Origin: Planctomycetota bacterium
Lineage (GTDB): Bacteria; Planctomycetota; SZUA-567; H5-PLA8
Length of the DNA: 64,000 bases
Direction: 5' to 3'
Assembly (NCBI GenBank): GCA_027493525.1
Contig: JAOSKN010000002.1
Location: 62,001-126,000, forward strand
Of the stretch, positions 44,175-55,187 are shown piece by piece. Position 1 is the first letter of the stretch, and each line of letters opens with the position of its first letter. A model generated the notes under the pieces. The model was not told the origin of the DNA and did not search any database. It worked only from the letters and a program-made list of their open reading frames with translations. The position numbers and the translations under genes are program-made.

Positions 44175-44994
44175 ACATCGCGACGGACAGGGCGAATACC
44201 CCCGACAATATGACCATGCCGGCGCTAATGGCCGGGGCTTGGCGCGTCACCCAAGCAAAGCGGCCCGTTGACGACAACTTGCTGAGGCCGGCGACCACCG
44301 CTAACCCGACCAGGACCAGGGTCATCGCAAGGCCGACAGAAAAGCCCAAGACCAAGAACAGCCCCATCCCGGCTTGGCTAACGGACAAGGCAAGCAACAT
44401 CACGGTGACCGAAGCAGGGCACGGGATCATGCCGCCGGCCGCGCCGAAGGCGATGATCTGGCCAAGGGTGGGGCGTTCGCCGCGACGGGCATAGTCGGGC
44501 AGGTCAGCCGCATGTGCGCGGGCATGCTCGTCGTCGCTGAGTTCGCTGTGGTCGAGGACGTGCGCCAGCTCATGAGAATGGTCATGACCATGAGGGTGAG
44601 CGTGCGCATGACCATGACCGTCGTGGTCGTGTACATGCTCAACAGGCGCGCCATTCATCGCCATGCCGAACGAGCGACCGCGCCGAAGGCGCCTCCATAG
44701 CATCCAAGACCCCAAACCGATCACTACAACTCCGCTAAGGATCTGAAGCCAGTACATCGCATGGTCGGTGAAAGTCTCCCGGCCGATCAGGACGCCCATC
44801 GCCGAAAGCAGGATGACCACGATGCTGTGCGTGATGGCCACGGAAAGACCGAGCACGATGGCATCCCACTTCGTCCCCTTGATCCCGATCAGGTAGGCGG
44901 CGGTCAGGGTCTTGGCGTGGCCGGGTTCGAGCGCGTGCAAGGCGCCCAGCGCCACGGCCGACGGAAGGTAAACGTACGAGAGGTTCACGTCCAT
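44155..44994 (-). CDS. rcnA: Nickel/cobalt efflux permease RcnA
   Basis: This 279-residue inner-membrane protein belongs to the NicO/RcnA family, which exports Ni2+ and Co2+. It has six or seven hydrophobic segments, the 'ALHALEPGHAKTLTAAYLIG' metal motif in the first helices (H and E/P/GH), a His/Asp-rich cytoplasmic loop (15 or so histidines between about 120 and 155), and 'GGMIPCPASVTVMLLAL' in the second half. The length fits E. coli RcnA (274). It follows rcnR by 20 nt on the same strand, so the regulator and exporter form an operon, unlike the divergent E. coli arrangement. Confidence 0.92.
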   Translation of the reverse strand: MDVNLSYVYLPSAVALGALHALEPGHAKTLTAAYLIGIKGTKWDAIVLGLSVAITHSIVVILLSAMGVLIGRETFTDHAMYWLQILSGVVVIGLGSWMLWRRLRRGRSFGMAMNGAPVEHVHDHDGHGHAHAHPHGHDHSHELAHVLDHSELSDDEHARAHAADLPDYARRGERPTLGQIIAFGAAGGMIPCPASVTVMLLALSVSQAGMGLFLVLGFSVGLAMTLVLVGLAVVAGLSKLSSTGRFAWVTRQAPAISAGMVILSGVFALSVAMFGGHVH

Positions 44995-45014
44995 GATCCG
45001 GCCTCCTTGCGGAA

Positions 45015-45293
45015 CTACTTGAGGTAGCTCTTGACAACCTCAATCAGTTCGTGCGCGGCTTCCTGCTGAGCCTTGGTCGGCTTCTGCTTGGGGTCGAGCA
45101 CGTGGAGTTCGATGTGCCCCTCGATGATCGCCGCCATGAGCCCGTTGATGGCGCCACGGCACGCGGCCACGGTCTGAAGGATCTTGTAACAGTCCTTTTC
45201 CTGCTCCAGATCCCGCTCCACCGAGGCCAGTTGCCCCCGGATGCGGCGCACCCGGTCTAGCAGTTTCCGCCGATCTCGAACGGTATGGGACAC
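45015..45293 (-). CDS. rcnR: Nickel/cobalt-responsive repressor RcnR (CsoR family)
   Basis: This 92-residue all-helical repressor keeps His3, Cys35, His60 and His64, exactly the Ni/Co ligands of RcnR, and begins 'MSHTVRDRRKLL'. Copper CsoR proteins instead have Cys-His-Cys. In the apo form it blocks transcription of the efflux gene; Ni2+ or Co2+ releases it. The gene precedes rcnA in one operon, and an operator-like palindrome lies 21 nt before its start. Two-Cys formaldehyde sensors (FrmR) are excluded by the His60/His64 pair. Confidence 0.9.
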   Translation of the reverse strand: MSHTVRDRRKLLDRVRRIRGQLASVERDLEQEKDCYKILQTVAACRGAINGLMAAIIEGHIELHVLDPKQKPTKAQQEAAHELIEVVKSYLK

Positions 45294-45313
45294 GGGGAAT
45301 CTCCTCCGCCCAG

Positions 45314-45328
45314 TAGGGTACTACCCTA
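45314..45328 (-). promoter_or_regulatory. RcnR operator-like palindrome with overlapping -10
   Basis: TAGGGTA C TACCCTA (45314-45328) is a perfect 7-bp inverted repeat around one base, with the TACT-plus-G-tract character of RcnR/CsoR sites but only three G's. On the minus strand TATACTAT just upstream could be the -10 box, so bound RcnR would block RNA polymerase. Binding is inferred from position and symmetry. Confidence 0.65.
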
Positions 45329-45521
45329 TAGTATATAGATGAGTAGGCAAGGGAGATTCTTGAGGCGCTGCAATCACTACAGGAGCATAGGCGACCATGC
45401 CAAACAGGTCACAGGCGATCTGAGTCTTGATCATACACAAATGGAAGTGCGGCATCGCAACCATGTATCCCGGCGGATAGGATGAATGCTTGGGTTAGAA
45501 TTGCGAAAGGAAACAAACGCT

Positions 45522-46429
45522 ATGATTCGCCTTCGGATCGCCACAGTGCTTGCTGGCCTCTTGTGCTGGGCAACCTTGGGGACCTGCGAAGAGCCTGCGT
45601 TCGACACGGCCAAGATTGAAGCCCTGACGGGGCTCAAAGGCTCATACCAGGCAGCCGAAGTTGTCTTTAAGGTGACTGCGCCTCGAAACGACCTTGCCGT
45701 GAAGGTCGATCGGATTTTCATGCCTCCGTTCATGGGATTCACGTCCTGGGCCGCATTCACTCCTGGCAAAGAAAAGGCGCTGATGGTCATGGGCGATCTT
45801 GTCTTGCTGGAAGATGAAGTGAATCCGGTGATGAGCGTGGCATTGGACGGCGGGCTCCAGGTCACGGCCCTGCACAACCATTTCTTCTACGACGATCCGA
45901 AGGTCTACTTCATGCACATTGGAGGCGAGGGCAAGCTCGAAGAACTGGCTTCAGCCGTCGGCAAGACCGTAGGCAAGGTGAAAGAGATTCGCGAGGCGAA
46001 CAAGACTCCCCCTCTGGCTTCGACGGCCCGGAGCGCCCGGACAAGAATTCCATATCGGCTCAAGAGCTTGAAGCCTTATTCGCATCCAAGGGCGCGGCCA
46101 AGGATGGCATGTGCAAGTTCGTCTGGGGCCGAAAGGCTAAAATGGAATGTGGCTGCGAGGTCGGCAAGGAAATGGGCGTGAATACATGGGCCGCTTTCGG
46201 CGGTACGGATGAAAGCGCCATGGTGTGCGGAGACTTCGCCGTCCTCGAATCCGAACTTCAACCTGTACTCAAGTCGTTGCGTAGTTCCGGCATCAATATC
46301 GTTGCCATTCATCACCACATGGTGGGTGAATCGCCGAGGACTCTATTCCTCCATTATTGGGGGCGCGGGAAGGCCACGGATCTGGCGAAGGCGTTGAAAG
46401 CTGCGCTCGGCCTGCAAAAGGAGCCCTGA
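45522..46429 (+). pseudogene. DUF1259 (LppY/LpqO-like) exported protein, frameshifted
   Basis: A signal peptide ('IRLRIATVLAGLLCWATLG') is followed by a DUF1259 unit: 'EALTGLKGSYQAAEVVFKVTAPRNDLAV', 'WAAF', 'GDLVLLEDEVNPVM' and 'VTALHNHFFYDDPKVYFMHI'. The frame then slips in a C run (46008-46012), after which a second DUF1259 unit appears in another frame with 'WAAFGGTDESAMVCGDFAVLESELQPVL' and 'IVAIHHHMVGESPRTLFLHYWG'. Adding one C restores a 300-residue protein with two repeats. DUF1259 proteins often sit with metal or oxyanion resistance genes, as here between rcnR and chrB. The shift may be an assembly error. Confidence 0.75.
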
Positions 46430-46444
46430 AAGGAGGGATGCCGC

Positions 46445-46903
46445 GTGAAATGGATCACGAGGGAAAGGGTCAAGGTGGACCGTGTCGCCTGCCCCTGGCT
46501 CATTCGGAAATTTATCGATCCGCAGGCGGAGTTTCTCTTCGTGCCCGCGGACCAAGTGCTGCCTGAAGCCCATCGACTTGGAGCCATTCCGTACGACGTT
46601 CCGGGCGTTGAGTTCGGACATCACGGGAAGGAATGCTCTTTTGACGCCCTTGTGAAAAAGCACGGGCTCGACCAAGATCCCGCCATGAGCCTTTTAAGCA
46701 GGATCGTTAACGGCGCCGACACGGACAACAGCCTCTGGAATCAACCTGAGTCAGCAGGGTTGAAGGCCCTTGCGGAAGGCTTCCGTCACCTTGGGTTCAA
46801 AGACGACCTGGCCTTGAACCGGGCAGAATGGATCGTCTACGACGCGCTCTATGCTTATTGCCAGGAGGAGGTTCGGCGAGGGTGGCCCACGACTTCCGTC
46901 TGA
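46445..46903 (+). CDS. chrB: Chromate resistance protein ChrB (C-terminal domain form)
   Basis: This 152-residue protein matches the C-terminal domain of ChrB: 'WITRERVKVDRVACPWLIRKFIDPQAEFLFVPADQV', 'GVEFGHHGKECSFD', 'RIVNGADTD' and 'AEWIVYDALYAYC'. Full ChrB proteins have an additional N-terminal half that is absent, as in stand-alone 'chromate resistance' proteins. The GTG at 46445 has AAAGGAGGG upstream and lies 15 nt after the DUF1259 gene, indicating co-transcription. ChrB helps sense or tolerate chromate; no chrA transporter is visible nearby. Confidence 0.85.
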   Translation: MKWITRERVKVDRVACPWLIRKFIDPQAEFLFVPADQVLPEAHRLGAIPYDVPGVEFGHHGKECSFDALVKKHGLDQDPAMSLLSRIVNGADTDNSLWNQPESAGLKALAEGFRHLGFKDDLALNRAEWIVYDALYAYCQEEVRRGWPTTSV

Positions 46904-47243
46904 CACCAGTAAGCGATTATCTACGAACCGCCTCAGTTCCACCCAGGCGCTCAATACGTCCCGCAGCGCCTCCAGATGCGAGAGCTTCGAAACCGTCGCA
47001 TGCCTTCGTACCGGCAGAATAAGGCCCAGACTTGCATCGCCCGTCTTGTAGCGAGCATCCGCCGTCTGCGGCAGCGTTTGCGACCTGGGCACGATCTCTT
47101 CCGCGATCGACTTGGCGGCCTAATGGGTCCGCATGAACTGCAAGTGTGCGGTGCGCAGTACGGATAGCCGCGGCGCCGCGCCATTTTCCCTTTACATCCC
47201 CTCTCGACGGGGGAAACTGGACTCGACAACCGAATACGCGCTG
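46904..47243. other. Intergenic region with possible gene remnant
   Basis: About 340 bp between chrB and the riboswitch. A minus-strand frame (roughly 46915-47110) reads 'IAEEIVPRSQTLPQTADARYKTGDASLGLILPVRRHATV..', which looks protein-like without a start or family. Otherwise nothing is recognised; the promoter for the riboswitch transcript should lie near its end. Confidence 0.3.
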
Positions 47244-49475
<2,232 letters not shown>

Positions 49476-49648
49476 CCCCTCTTCCACCGAGGAGAGGGCC
49501 GACGCGCGGGGTGAGGGCGCAGCGTTTTCGTACCGAGGGCGTCTCGCCCGCCCGTAACGCAAGCCCTATGGCATATAATTCCTTAAGTTTTGACTATCAA
49601 ATTATTCTTTGGTATCACCTGCTGCTGTTTGCCCCGTGAGGCATCGAA

Positions 49649-49987
49649 ATGCGCAGGCCATCTTGGTCTTATTGGCTTTCAATCGTGATGCTGTTGCTGT
49701 GTTTCAGTTATTCCGTTTGGGGCATGTATCGCTCAGGTGCCGGTGGATTTGAAGATGAGATGTTCCCGCGGCCGTTTCCTTACCCGGATTCTCTTTTGCT
49801 TGAATACGCACTCTGGTTGGATGCCCGGAACCCAACACCGCCCAATTCGATCAAATTCCATGGCGAATGGCCCACCGTTTGGCTGACCTGCCTGATTCTG
49901 GCTATGGTGTTTTTGGTTGGATTAGGTTTTTCCGTTTTTCAGGCCTTAAGGAGGCCGAAAGGGAATGAACTTCCTTCTTCTGAGTAG
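49649..49987 (+). CDS. Small membrane protein of unknown function
   Basis: This 112-residue protein has two hydrophobic segments ('YWLSIVMLLLCFSYSVWGM' and 'VWLTCLILAMVFLVGLGFSVF') separated by a polar, Pro-rich loop. GC is lower than the flanking genes, in keeping with a recently acquired segment. A ribosome site is weak. No family is recognised. Confidence 0.45.
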   Translation: MRRPSWSYWLSIVMLLLCFSYSVWGMYRSGAGGFEDEMFPRPFPYPDSLLLEYALWLDARNPTPPNSIKFHGEWPTVWLTCLILAMVFLVGLGFSVFQALRRPKGNELPSSE

Positions 49988-50018
49988 GTCTCCTTTCCCA
50001 GTTGGACTGTAAGCCCGT

Positions 50019-50408
50019 ATGGACTACACAAAACGCCAAGCGCTTGAAGCCGATATCGAGACCGGGTTACGGGCCGGGCGGCCGATCCAGGAGTTGATCG
50101 ACGGGCTCGTTGCGCAAGGCTGGACGCAAGACGATGCGGGAAGGCTCGTGGCACGCATCTTCGAGAAGGTCCATCCTGGAAAGCTCGCAGAGACGCAGAA
50201 ACGAGAAGTGCGCGGCAAAGGCGTGTTCGCCATGAAGCTCGGCGCATTAGGCATGATTATCGGACTTGGCCTGACGCTCATGAGCTACATGCAGACTCGT
50301 CAGTCCGGAGGCTCTGGTTACCTGTCCTTTTATGGGCTGGCCTTTGGTGGCTTTGTAGTCTTTCTGAGCGGCCTGTATCAGTGGGTTTTCGGAAGAGAAA
50401 TAGAATAG
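50019..50408 (+). CDS. Small membrane protein of unknown function
   Basis: This 129-residue protein begins with a soluble helical part ('IETGLRAGRPIQELIDGLVAQGWTQDDAGRLVARIFEKV', resembling a short helical DNA- or protein-binding tail) followed by two transmembrane segments ('FAMKLGALGMIIGLGLTLMSYM' and 'YGLAFGGFVVFLSGLYQWVF'). It lies 31 nt after the preceding small membrane-protein gene. Function unknown. Confidence 0.5.
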   Translation: MDYTKRQALEADIETGLRAGRPIQELIDGLVAQGWTQDDAGRLVARIFEKVHPGKLAETQKREVRGKGVFAMKLGALGMIIGLGLTLMSYMQTRQSGGSGYLSFYGLAFGGFVVFLSGLYQWVFGREIE

Positions 50409-50440
50409 CCGCGCTGTTTCGCCATCCTCAATTCTCCGTG

Positions 50441-50914
50441 CTATCCCGCGAAGCGTTCGAAGCATGGAATCAGTAAGAAGCCGATCGCGTGCCAGCAGAA
50501 TACCGGGCCGAGCATCATGCAGAACAGTTCCAGGTCCGAAGCGCCCGCGCCATCCTCCTTCCTTTTATTCGCGAACCAGGTAAACAACGCCGTTTGGCTG
50601 CTCACTACGAAGTAAAGCAGCGGGATCGTTACGATCAACCAAGGGTGTTCTAGGGAGGCGACTCGAAACATCGCGCCGAAGCTGGATCCGATGGATGCCG
50701 CCAGGATCAGCAGACTTTGCAGAGAGAAGCGCACGTGTGACAAGGCCGGCCAAGGAAAGAGTACACGAGCCAGGATGCTCCAAAGGACCTTTTCTTCGTA
50801 TGAGAATTCAACCTTGGGCGGATGCATCCTCATGGGCTGCAGGAAGAACTCCAGTATAGGATTGGGCTTCCGGTCGTTCTTGAAGCTTGTGCGCTTGTGT
50901 TTAGCCGATCTCAT
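50441..50914 (-). CDS. Membrane protein of unknown function
   Basis: This 157-residue protein has about three hydrophobic segments ('LLILAASIGSSFGAMF', 'WLIVTIPLLYFVVSSQTALF', 'LFCMMLGPVFCWHAIGFLLI') after a basic N-terminus. ATG 50914 is chosen because the open frame upstream runs through repeat sequence. It is convergent with the two small membrane genes before it. No family is recognised. Confidence 0.45.
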   Translation of the reverse strand: MRSAKHKRTSFKNDRKPNPILEFFLQPMRMHPPKVEFSYEEKVLWSILARVLFPWPALSHVRFSLQSLLILAASIGSSFGAMFRVASLEHPWLIVTIPLLYFVVSSQTALFTWFANKRKEDGAGASDLELFCMMLGPVFCWHAIGFLLIPCFERFAG

Positions 50915-50959
50915 GGCCTGACTCTCCGGTGCTATATTGAGGGCAAAGCTTGAGGGCTT

Positions 50960-51815
50960 TCTATAATTTCGGCGATCGCGGGCGTCCCGCCCGCCATTCG
51001 ATAACCTGAAAAGCCACATCCTCCGCGTCGCCCTGCATAGAGGCGCCACACCACGTTGCGACGTGCGGCTGTCTCAAGACCTCCAACCCGCCCAGGCGTG
51101 GGCTGTCCTTGGACCACCTCACGCCACGCAGTGGTGTGCCGCCTGCCGCCTGCCGGTTACCAGTTCTCGGTTGCCCGCCCGCCCGCCGTGCCACGGGTCG
51201 GCGCAGCCGCCCCGTGCCGCGCCCGGAGCGCAAGCTTTCATAACTCACATTTACAGGCAATTCGCGGCATGAATTCCCGAGCCTGAATTCAGGCCCGCAG
51301 GGCCGACATGCCATAGCCAGGGGCGTAAGCCCCTGGGATGCGGCCCACAATTAAGGCGAGCCCCGCAGGGGCGGCATCAGTTCGCGCCACGTGCCCATGC
51401 CGCCCCTGCGGGGCTGCATCGATGTGAAGCGCTCGCCGCCAGGGGCTTACGCCCCTGGCTCTTTTATTCCGGCCCTGCGGGCCTAAATACCCGCCCCGGC
51501 CCCACAACGCCGCGCCACGGGTCGGCGCAGCCGCCGTAGCGCCGGCGTCCTCGCCGGCCCGCGTGGGCGTCCCGCCCGCGCGTCTTTTTCGTTCTCCCGT
51601 ACCGCGAGCATCCCGCCCGCCGTGCCACGGGTCGGCGCAGCCGCCCCGTGCCCCACGCGCTCCGCGCCGCGAAGAGCGCCGTCTGCTCGTCCTGGTCCGT
51701 GCCCGTGGCTTCGATCCCGCCGCGCCTGACGACCACGACGAACCGCCCGCCCTTCCGCTCGACCAAGACCGTCTCGATGGGCGGCGGGGTCATGGGCTGG
51801 GGTCCTTGGGCCAAT
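50960..51815. repeat. Non-coding repeat-rich region
   Basis: Contains three direct copies of a 24-26-bp unit built on CCACGGGTCGGCGCAGCCGCC (51186-51211, 51512-51535, 51620-51646), with an inverted copy near 57457-57481, and several hairpins of the type CAGGGGCGTAAGCCCCTG. Frames through here are Arg/Pro-rich and not credible as proteins apart from the short remnant at 51640-51793. The unit is likely a dispersed palindromic repeat family. Confidence 0.55.
51640..51793 (-). pseudogene. Gene remnant cut by repeats
   Basis: A minus-strand ATG at 51793 starts a natural-looking segment, 'PPIETVLVERKGGRFVVVVRRGG' and then 'EQTALFAARSAWG', that ends abruptly where a dispersed repeat copy begins near 51645. 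It looks like the 5' end of a small gene truncated by repeat insertion. Confidence 0.3.
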
Positions 51816-51817
51816 CT

Positions 51818-51870
51818 CGTTCAACCTCTTGCCCCGACGACTGTTTACGCCGCGCCATCATTTTTGACAC
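51818..51870 (+). repeat. 53-bp direct repeat, copy 1 (copy 2 at 53488-53540)
   Basis: CGTTCAACCTCTTGCCCCGA at the left end and ATTTTTGACAC at the right end are shared with 53488-53540 in the same orientation, with a few mismatches between. The two copies bracket the 220-residue gene and the first REP/RAYT element. Confidence 0.6.
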
Positions 51871-52520
51871 ATACGGAGTAGTTGCTTCTCCTCGGGGTAG
51901 AAATGCCTTATAAACCTTTCTGCAAAATGGAAATAAGAGTCGGCCAATTCCCGATCCCTCCATTTCGGATTAGAATAACCTTCTATCGCCCTTTGGATTA
52001 CTCCAAGCGCCCTCTTTCGATTTCCCAGGAGGGTGTATGCAACGGGAACGTTGATATTGCACTTTCCACTAAACTTATATTCATCGCTCTCGGTATCCAT
52101 AAGCTCAGCAATTCTCTCGAGAGAACAGTTACTTTTCATGTATGGCAATGCATATGCCTTGATGACGGTAACTAGTTCAGAAATCTTCTGATCTACGTTT
52201 TTATCTAGGTGTTCAAACTCCATCCGAATAAAGGCACCGTTGGATAACATCTGGATAGTAAAAAATACGCAATGTGGCGCTAGGCCATCAGCAGAGAAAT
52301 CTTTAGCCAAATCCATCACCTTCAGGTGGTTTAATGTAAATGTTGGAAGGATATTGAAACCGGCACTTTGAAAGTGAGCTACACTAAATGCAAGCTTTCC
52401 AATTACGTCATTCGTAACCATAAACTGCATGCTCCTATTGGGTCCCTTAGAAAATCCAAGTTCGTCAAGCGATGCCATCAGCTTATTGAGGACGTCGTTC
52501 CTGAACATAGCGGGATTCAT
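51858..52520 (-). CDS. Hypothetical protein, low GC
   Basis: This 220-residue protein is encoded in DNA of markedly lower GC than the surroundings, a sign of transfer. It begins 'NDVLNKLMASLDELGFSKG' and has 'VAYTLLGNRKRALGVIQRAIEGYSNPKWRDRELADSYFHF', a TPR-like helix pair near the C-terminus. The start ATG 52520 follows a weak purine tract. No family is recognised. It lies between repeats and beside a REP transposase. Confidence 0.55.
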   Translation of the reverse strand: MNPAMFRNDVLNKLMASLDELGFSKGPNRSMQFMVTNDVIGKLAFSVAHFQSAGFNILPTFTLNHLKVMDLAKDFSADGLAPHCVFFTIQMLSNGAFIRMEFEHLDKNVDQKISELVTVIKAYALPYMKSNCSLERIAELMDTESDEYKFSGKCNINVPVAYTLLGNRKRALGVIQRAIEGYSNPKWRDRELADSYFHFAERFIRHFYPEEKQLLRMCQK

Positions 52521-52596
52521 TTTCTACAGGATCCTTTCAATTCTGTAACAACCCGTTATCGGATTGATTCTCATTAGCCATACGACAGGATTGATT

Positions 52597-53375
52597 CGCG
52601 GGTGGCCCCCATAACCCCGTTATGGGGGCGGCGAAGCCGATGGCAACCTCATGAAGAACGTGCCACGGCCCTTTCAAGCCTGCACTCGCTTCGCGCTCCG
52701 CTCCCACGGAAAGGACCCTTCGATCCCGCACATGCGGACGGGCGGGCGAATGCCTTGCTGCCAGTAGCGGGCGCTGCTCCAGGCCCAGGCGCACGGATCC
52801 TCCGCCAGGCCTTGGCGCACGGGATTGTGGTGCATGTACTCCAGCTTTTGTATCGCCTTTTTCATGCTGTACACGTTGAAGGGATAATAGCGTTTGTTCC
52901 AGCAGTGCACGCGGCCCGCGTCGTCGCGGACCCTTGCGCCAAAGGGCGCGGCGCCGTCACCCAGACGGAGGAAGGCGTGAATGTGCCGGCTCGATTCGCG
53001 TTTCCAAAGCTGCATGAAAGGACTCAGGCATCCGGGTTCCGCGGGGCGCAGCAACGCATGGACGTGGTCGGGCATCACGACGTAACCCACGACCCCGACG
53101 CGCTCCTGCCAGCCCCAACGGTCGAGGTGCGCCAGGACGATCTGCTTGCAGCGGTCGCGGCCCAGGAATTGAAACTTTCGATAGCAGGAAAAGGTGACGA
53201 ACTGAAGATGGCCTTCGAGATCGAAGATCGTGCGTGGCGGTCGAGTGGCGGCCAGGCCGCGATTTTAAGGCGCGCTTACCAGGAGACAACCTGGCATTTC
53301 AGGATCGCGATTGGTTTTCATGAAGTTGCCATCGCCTGCGGCGCCCCCATAACGGCGTTATGGGGGCCACCCGCG
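52597..53375 (-). mobile_element. REP/RAYT element, copy 1 (779 bp)
   Basis: Inverted ends CGCGGGTGGCC...GGCCACCCGCG each contain a REP hairpin (CCCCCATAAC with GTTATGGGGG) followed by TTGCCAT or its complement. They enclose a REP-associated tyrosine transposase gene on the minus strand. An almost identical 780-bp unit lies at 55374-56153. Confidence 0.8.
52674..53255 (-). pseudogene. REP-associated tyrosine transposase, start codon lost
   Basis: The frame from 53255 to 52674 has the same 582-nt length as the intact copy at 55451-56032 and reads 'TRPPRTIFDLEGHLQFVTFS', 'MPDHVHALLRP' (HUH metal site) and 'LEYMHHNPVRQGL' (candidate catalytic Tyr). The start is CTG instead of the ATG of the other copy, with TAA shortly upstream, so the only in-frame conventional start is a GTG at 53090, which would remove 55 residues. 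It is probably inactive or poorly expressed. Confidence 0.75.
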
Positions 53376-53487
53376 TAAATCTGCGCGCCGTCCGCGATGA
53401 GCCGCTGCCGCTCGCCGATTTCAGAAGCTCTCGCGACCATCGTTCACCCCACCGCCGCAATCCGCCGATCTTGAACCCCGAAAATAT

Positions 53488-53540
53488 CGTTCAACCTCTT
53501 GCCCCGACGATTGGTTACGCCACGCGAACATTTTTGACAC
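53488..53540 (+). repeat. 53-bp direct repeat, copy 2
   Basis: Second copy of the sequence at 51818-51870, in the same orientation, ending in ATTTTTGACAC. It stands beside the 3' end of the gene split by the IS256 element. Confidence 0.6.
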
Positions 53541-53805
53541 GCACGCACACACGCTACCCTCCTTCGGCGTCCTCGCCAGGCATTCCATTTTTCTCCGTGC
53601 TCGGACTCGGTTGATCCTGCGGCGGGTCGATGGGGTGCTTCACTACTATCGCTCGCTTAACACAATTTCGACAAACATAATCTCCCGCCTTTGAGTCAAA
53701 ATAAAGTAAGTTTAGACTACACACTTTGCATTTTGATGGAATTGCTATTCTCATGAAGATGACTAGAAAAAATCCCACACCCAAAGACAGAATAGGTAGC
53801 AATAA

Positions 53806-55187
53806 GGGGTATTGTCAAAAGTTGTGGATGAGCGAGAAAGAAAAGTGCGGCGTATCCTTGGTGGAGATCTAAGGCCACCACGCCCACAAGGGCAGGAGGA
53901 TACGCCACATGAGCCAGGGTACGACGGTTTCGCTCGATCCGCAAGCGTCCAGCCGGGACGTGCTTACTCACATCCTGAACGAAGGCGCGCAGCGCTTGCT
54001 AGCCGCGGCGCTGAACGCGGAGGTGGAAGAATACCTCCAGCGTTTCGAGCGGGCGCGGGACGAGCGCGGGCATCGCGTGGTGGTGCGCAACGGCTACCTG
54101 CCGGAACGAACGATCCAGACGGGCATCGGCGCCGTACGCGTAGCGCAGCCGCGCGTGGAAGACCGGCGCCCCTCGGACGAGCGAGAGCCCTTTACGAGCA
54201 AGATTCTGCCGCCCTATTTGCGCCGGACCAAGAGCATGGAAGACCTGATCCCGTGGCTCTATTTGAAGGGCATCTCCACGCAGGACTTTCCGGAGGCGCT
54301 GAGCGCGCTGTTGGGGCCGCAAGCCAAGGGGCTTTCGGCCAATACGATCACGCGGATCAAGGACGTCTGGGCCTCCGAGTACGCGAGCTGGAACCGGCGG
54401 TCCTTGGCGGGCAAGCGCTACGTGTATCTGTGGGTGGACGGCATCTACTTCAACGTCCGCCTGGAGGAAGACCGCTCGTGCATCCTGGTGGTCATGGGGG
54501 CCACGGCCGACGGCAAGAAGGAACTGGTCGCCGTGCATGACGGCGTGCGGGAGAGCGAACAGTCCTGGCTTGAGGTCTTGACGGACCTGAAAGCGCGCGG
54601 CTTGAAGAACGGCCCGGACCTGGCCATCGGCGACGGTGCGTTGGGCTTCTGGGCGGCGCTTCCGAAAGCCTTTGCCAAGTGCCGGGTGCAGCGTTGCTGG
54701 GTTCACAAGACGATGAATGTGCTGAACGGCCTGCCCAAGAAATTACAGCCTTCAGCCAAGGAGAAATTGCATCAGATCTGGATGGCCCAGACGCGCAAGG
54801 ATGCGCAGGCAGCGTTCGATGCGTTCGTGGCGACGTACCAAGCCAAGCCTCCCCAGGCGCTCGCGTGTCTGCTCAAGGGCCAGGCCGCGCTGTTGGCGTT
54901 TTACGATTTCCCCGCCGAGCATTGGGCGCATCTGAGAACGACGAACCCGATCGAGTCCGCCTTCGCCACGGTGCGCTTGCGGACGCACAAGACCAAAGGC
55001 TGCGGCACGCGCCAAGCCACGCTGGCGATGGTGTTCAAACTCGCTCAGGTTGCCGAGAAGCGCTCGCTGAACCTAAACGGCCATAAGCTGCTGGAAGACG
55101 TGATTCTAGGCATCCGTTTCGTGGACGGCATCAAGGAAAACGCCGCATGATTCTCCTCTCGCCATCCACAACTTTTGACAATACCCC
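53806..55187 (+). mobile_element. IS256-family insertion sequence (1382 bp)
   Basis: Perfect 25-bp terminal inverted repeats (GGGGTATTGTCAAAAGTTGT... at 53806-53830 and its complement at 55163-55187) enclose one transposase gene. A perfect 9-bp target duplication TAGCAATAA flanks it (53797-53805 and 55188-55196), as expected for the IS256 family. Intact ends, intact transposase and intact duplication point to a recent insertion. Confidence 0.95.
53909..55150 (+). CDS. IS256-family (Mutator-type) transposase
   Basis: This 413-residue transposase has the DDE residues in order: Asp in 'YLWVDGIYFNVR', Asp in 'LAIGDGALGFW' and Glu in 'TTNPIESAFATVR'. It also has the conserved 'RCWVHKTMNVLNGLPK' (C/H motif of the family) and 'AEHWAHLRTTNPIES'. 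Length is typical (about 400). It fills the insertion sequence, starting 103 nt inside the left end, with ATG 53909 shortly after GGGCAGGAGG. It should be functional. Confidence 0.95.
   Translation: MSQGTTVSLDPQASSRDVLTHILNEGAQRLLAAALNAEVEEYLQRFERARDERGHRVVVRNGYLPERTIQTGIGAVRVAQPRVEDRRPSDEREPFTSKILPPYLRRTKSMEDLIPWLYLKGISTQDFPEALSALLGPQAKGLSANTITRIKDVWASEYASWNRRSLAGKRYVYLWVDGIYFNVRLEEDRSCILVVMGATADGKKELVAVHDGVRESEQSWLEVLTDLKARGLKNGPDLAIGDGALGFWAALPKAFAKCRVQRCWVHKTMNVLNGLPKKLQPSAKEKLHQIWMAQTRKDAQAAFDAFVATYQAKPPQALACLLKGQAALLAFYDFPAEHWAHLRTTNPIESAFATVRLRTHKTKGCGTRQATLAMVFKLAQVAEKRSLNLNGHKLLEDVILGIRFVDGIKENAA

Noticed and set aside
50960-51815. CRISPR-like array from the repeated 24-26-bp unit
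   Set aside because: Spacing between the copies is irregular (over 300 and about 110 bp), only three direct copies exist and there are no cas genes.
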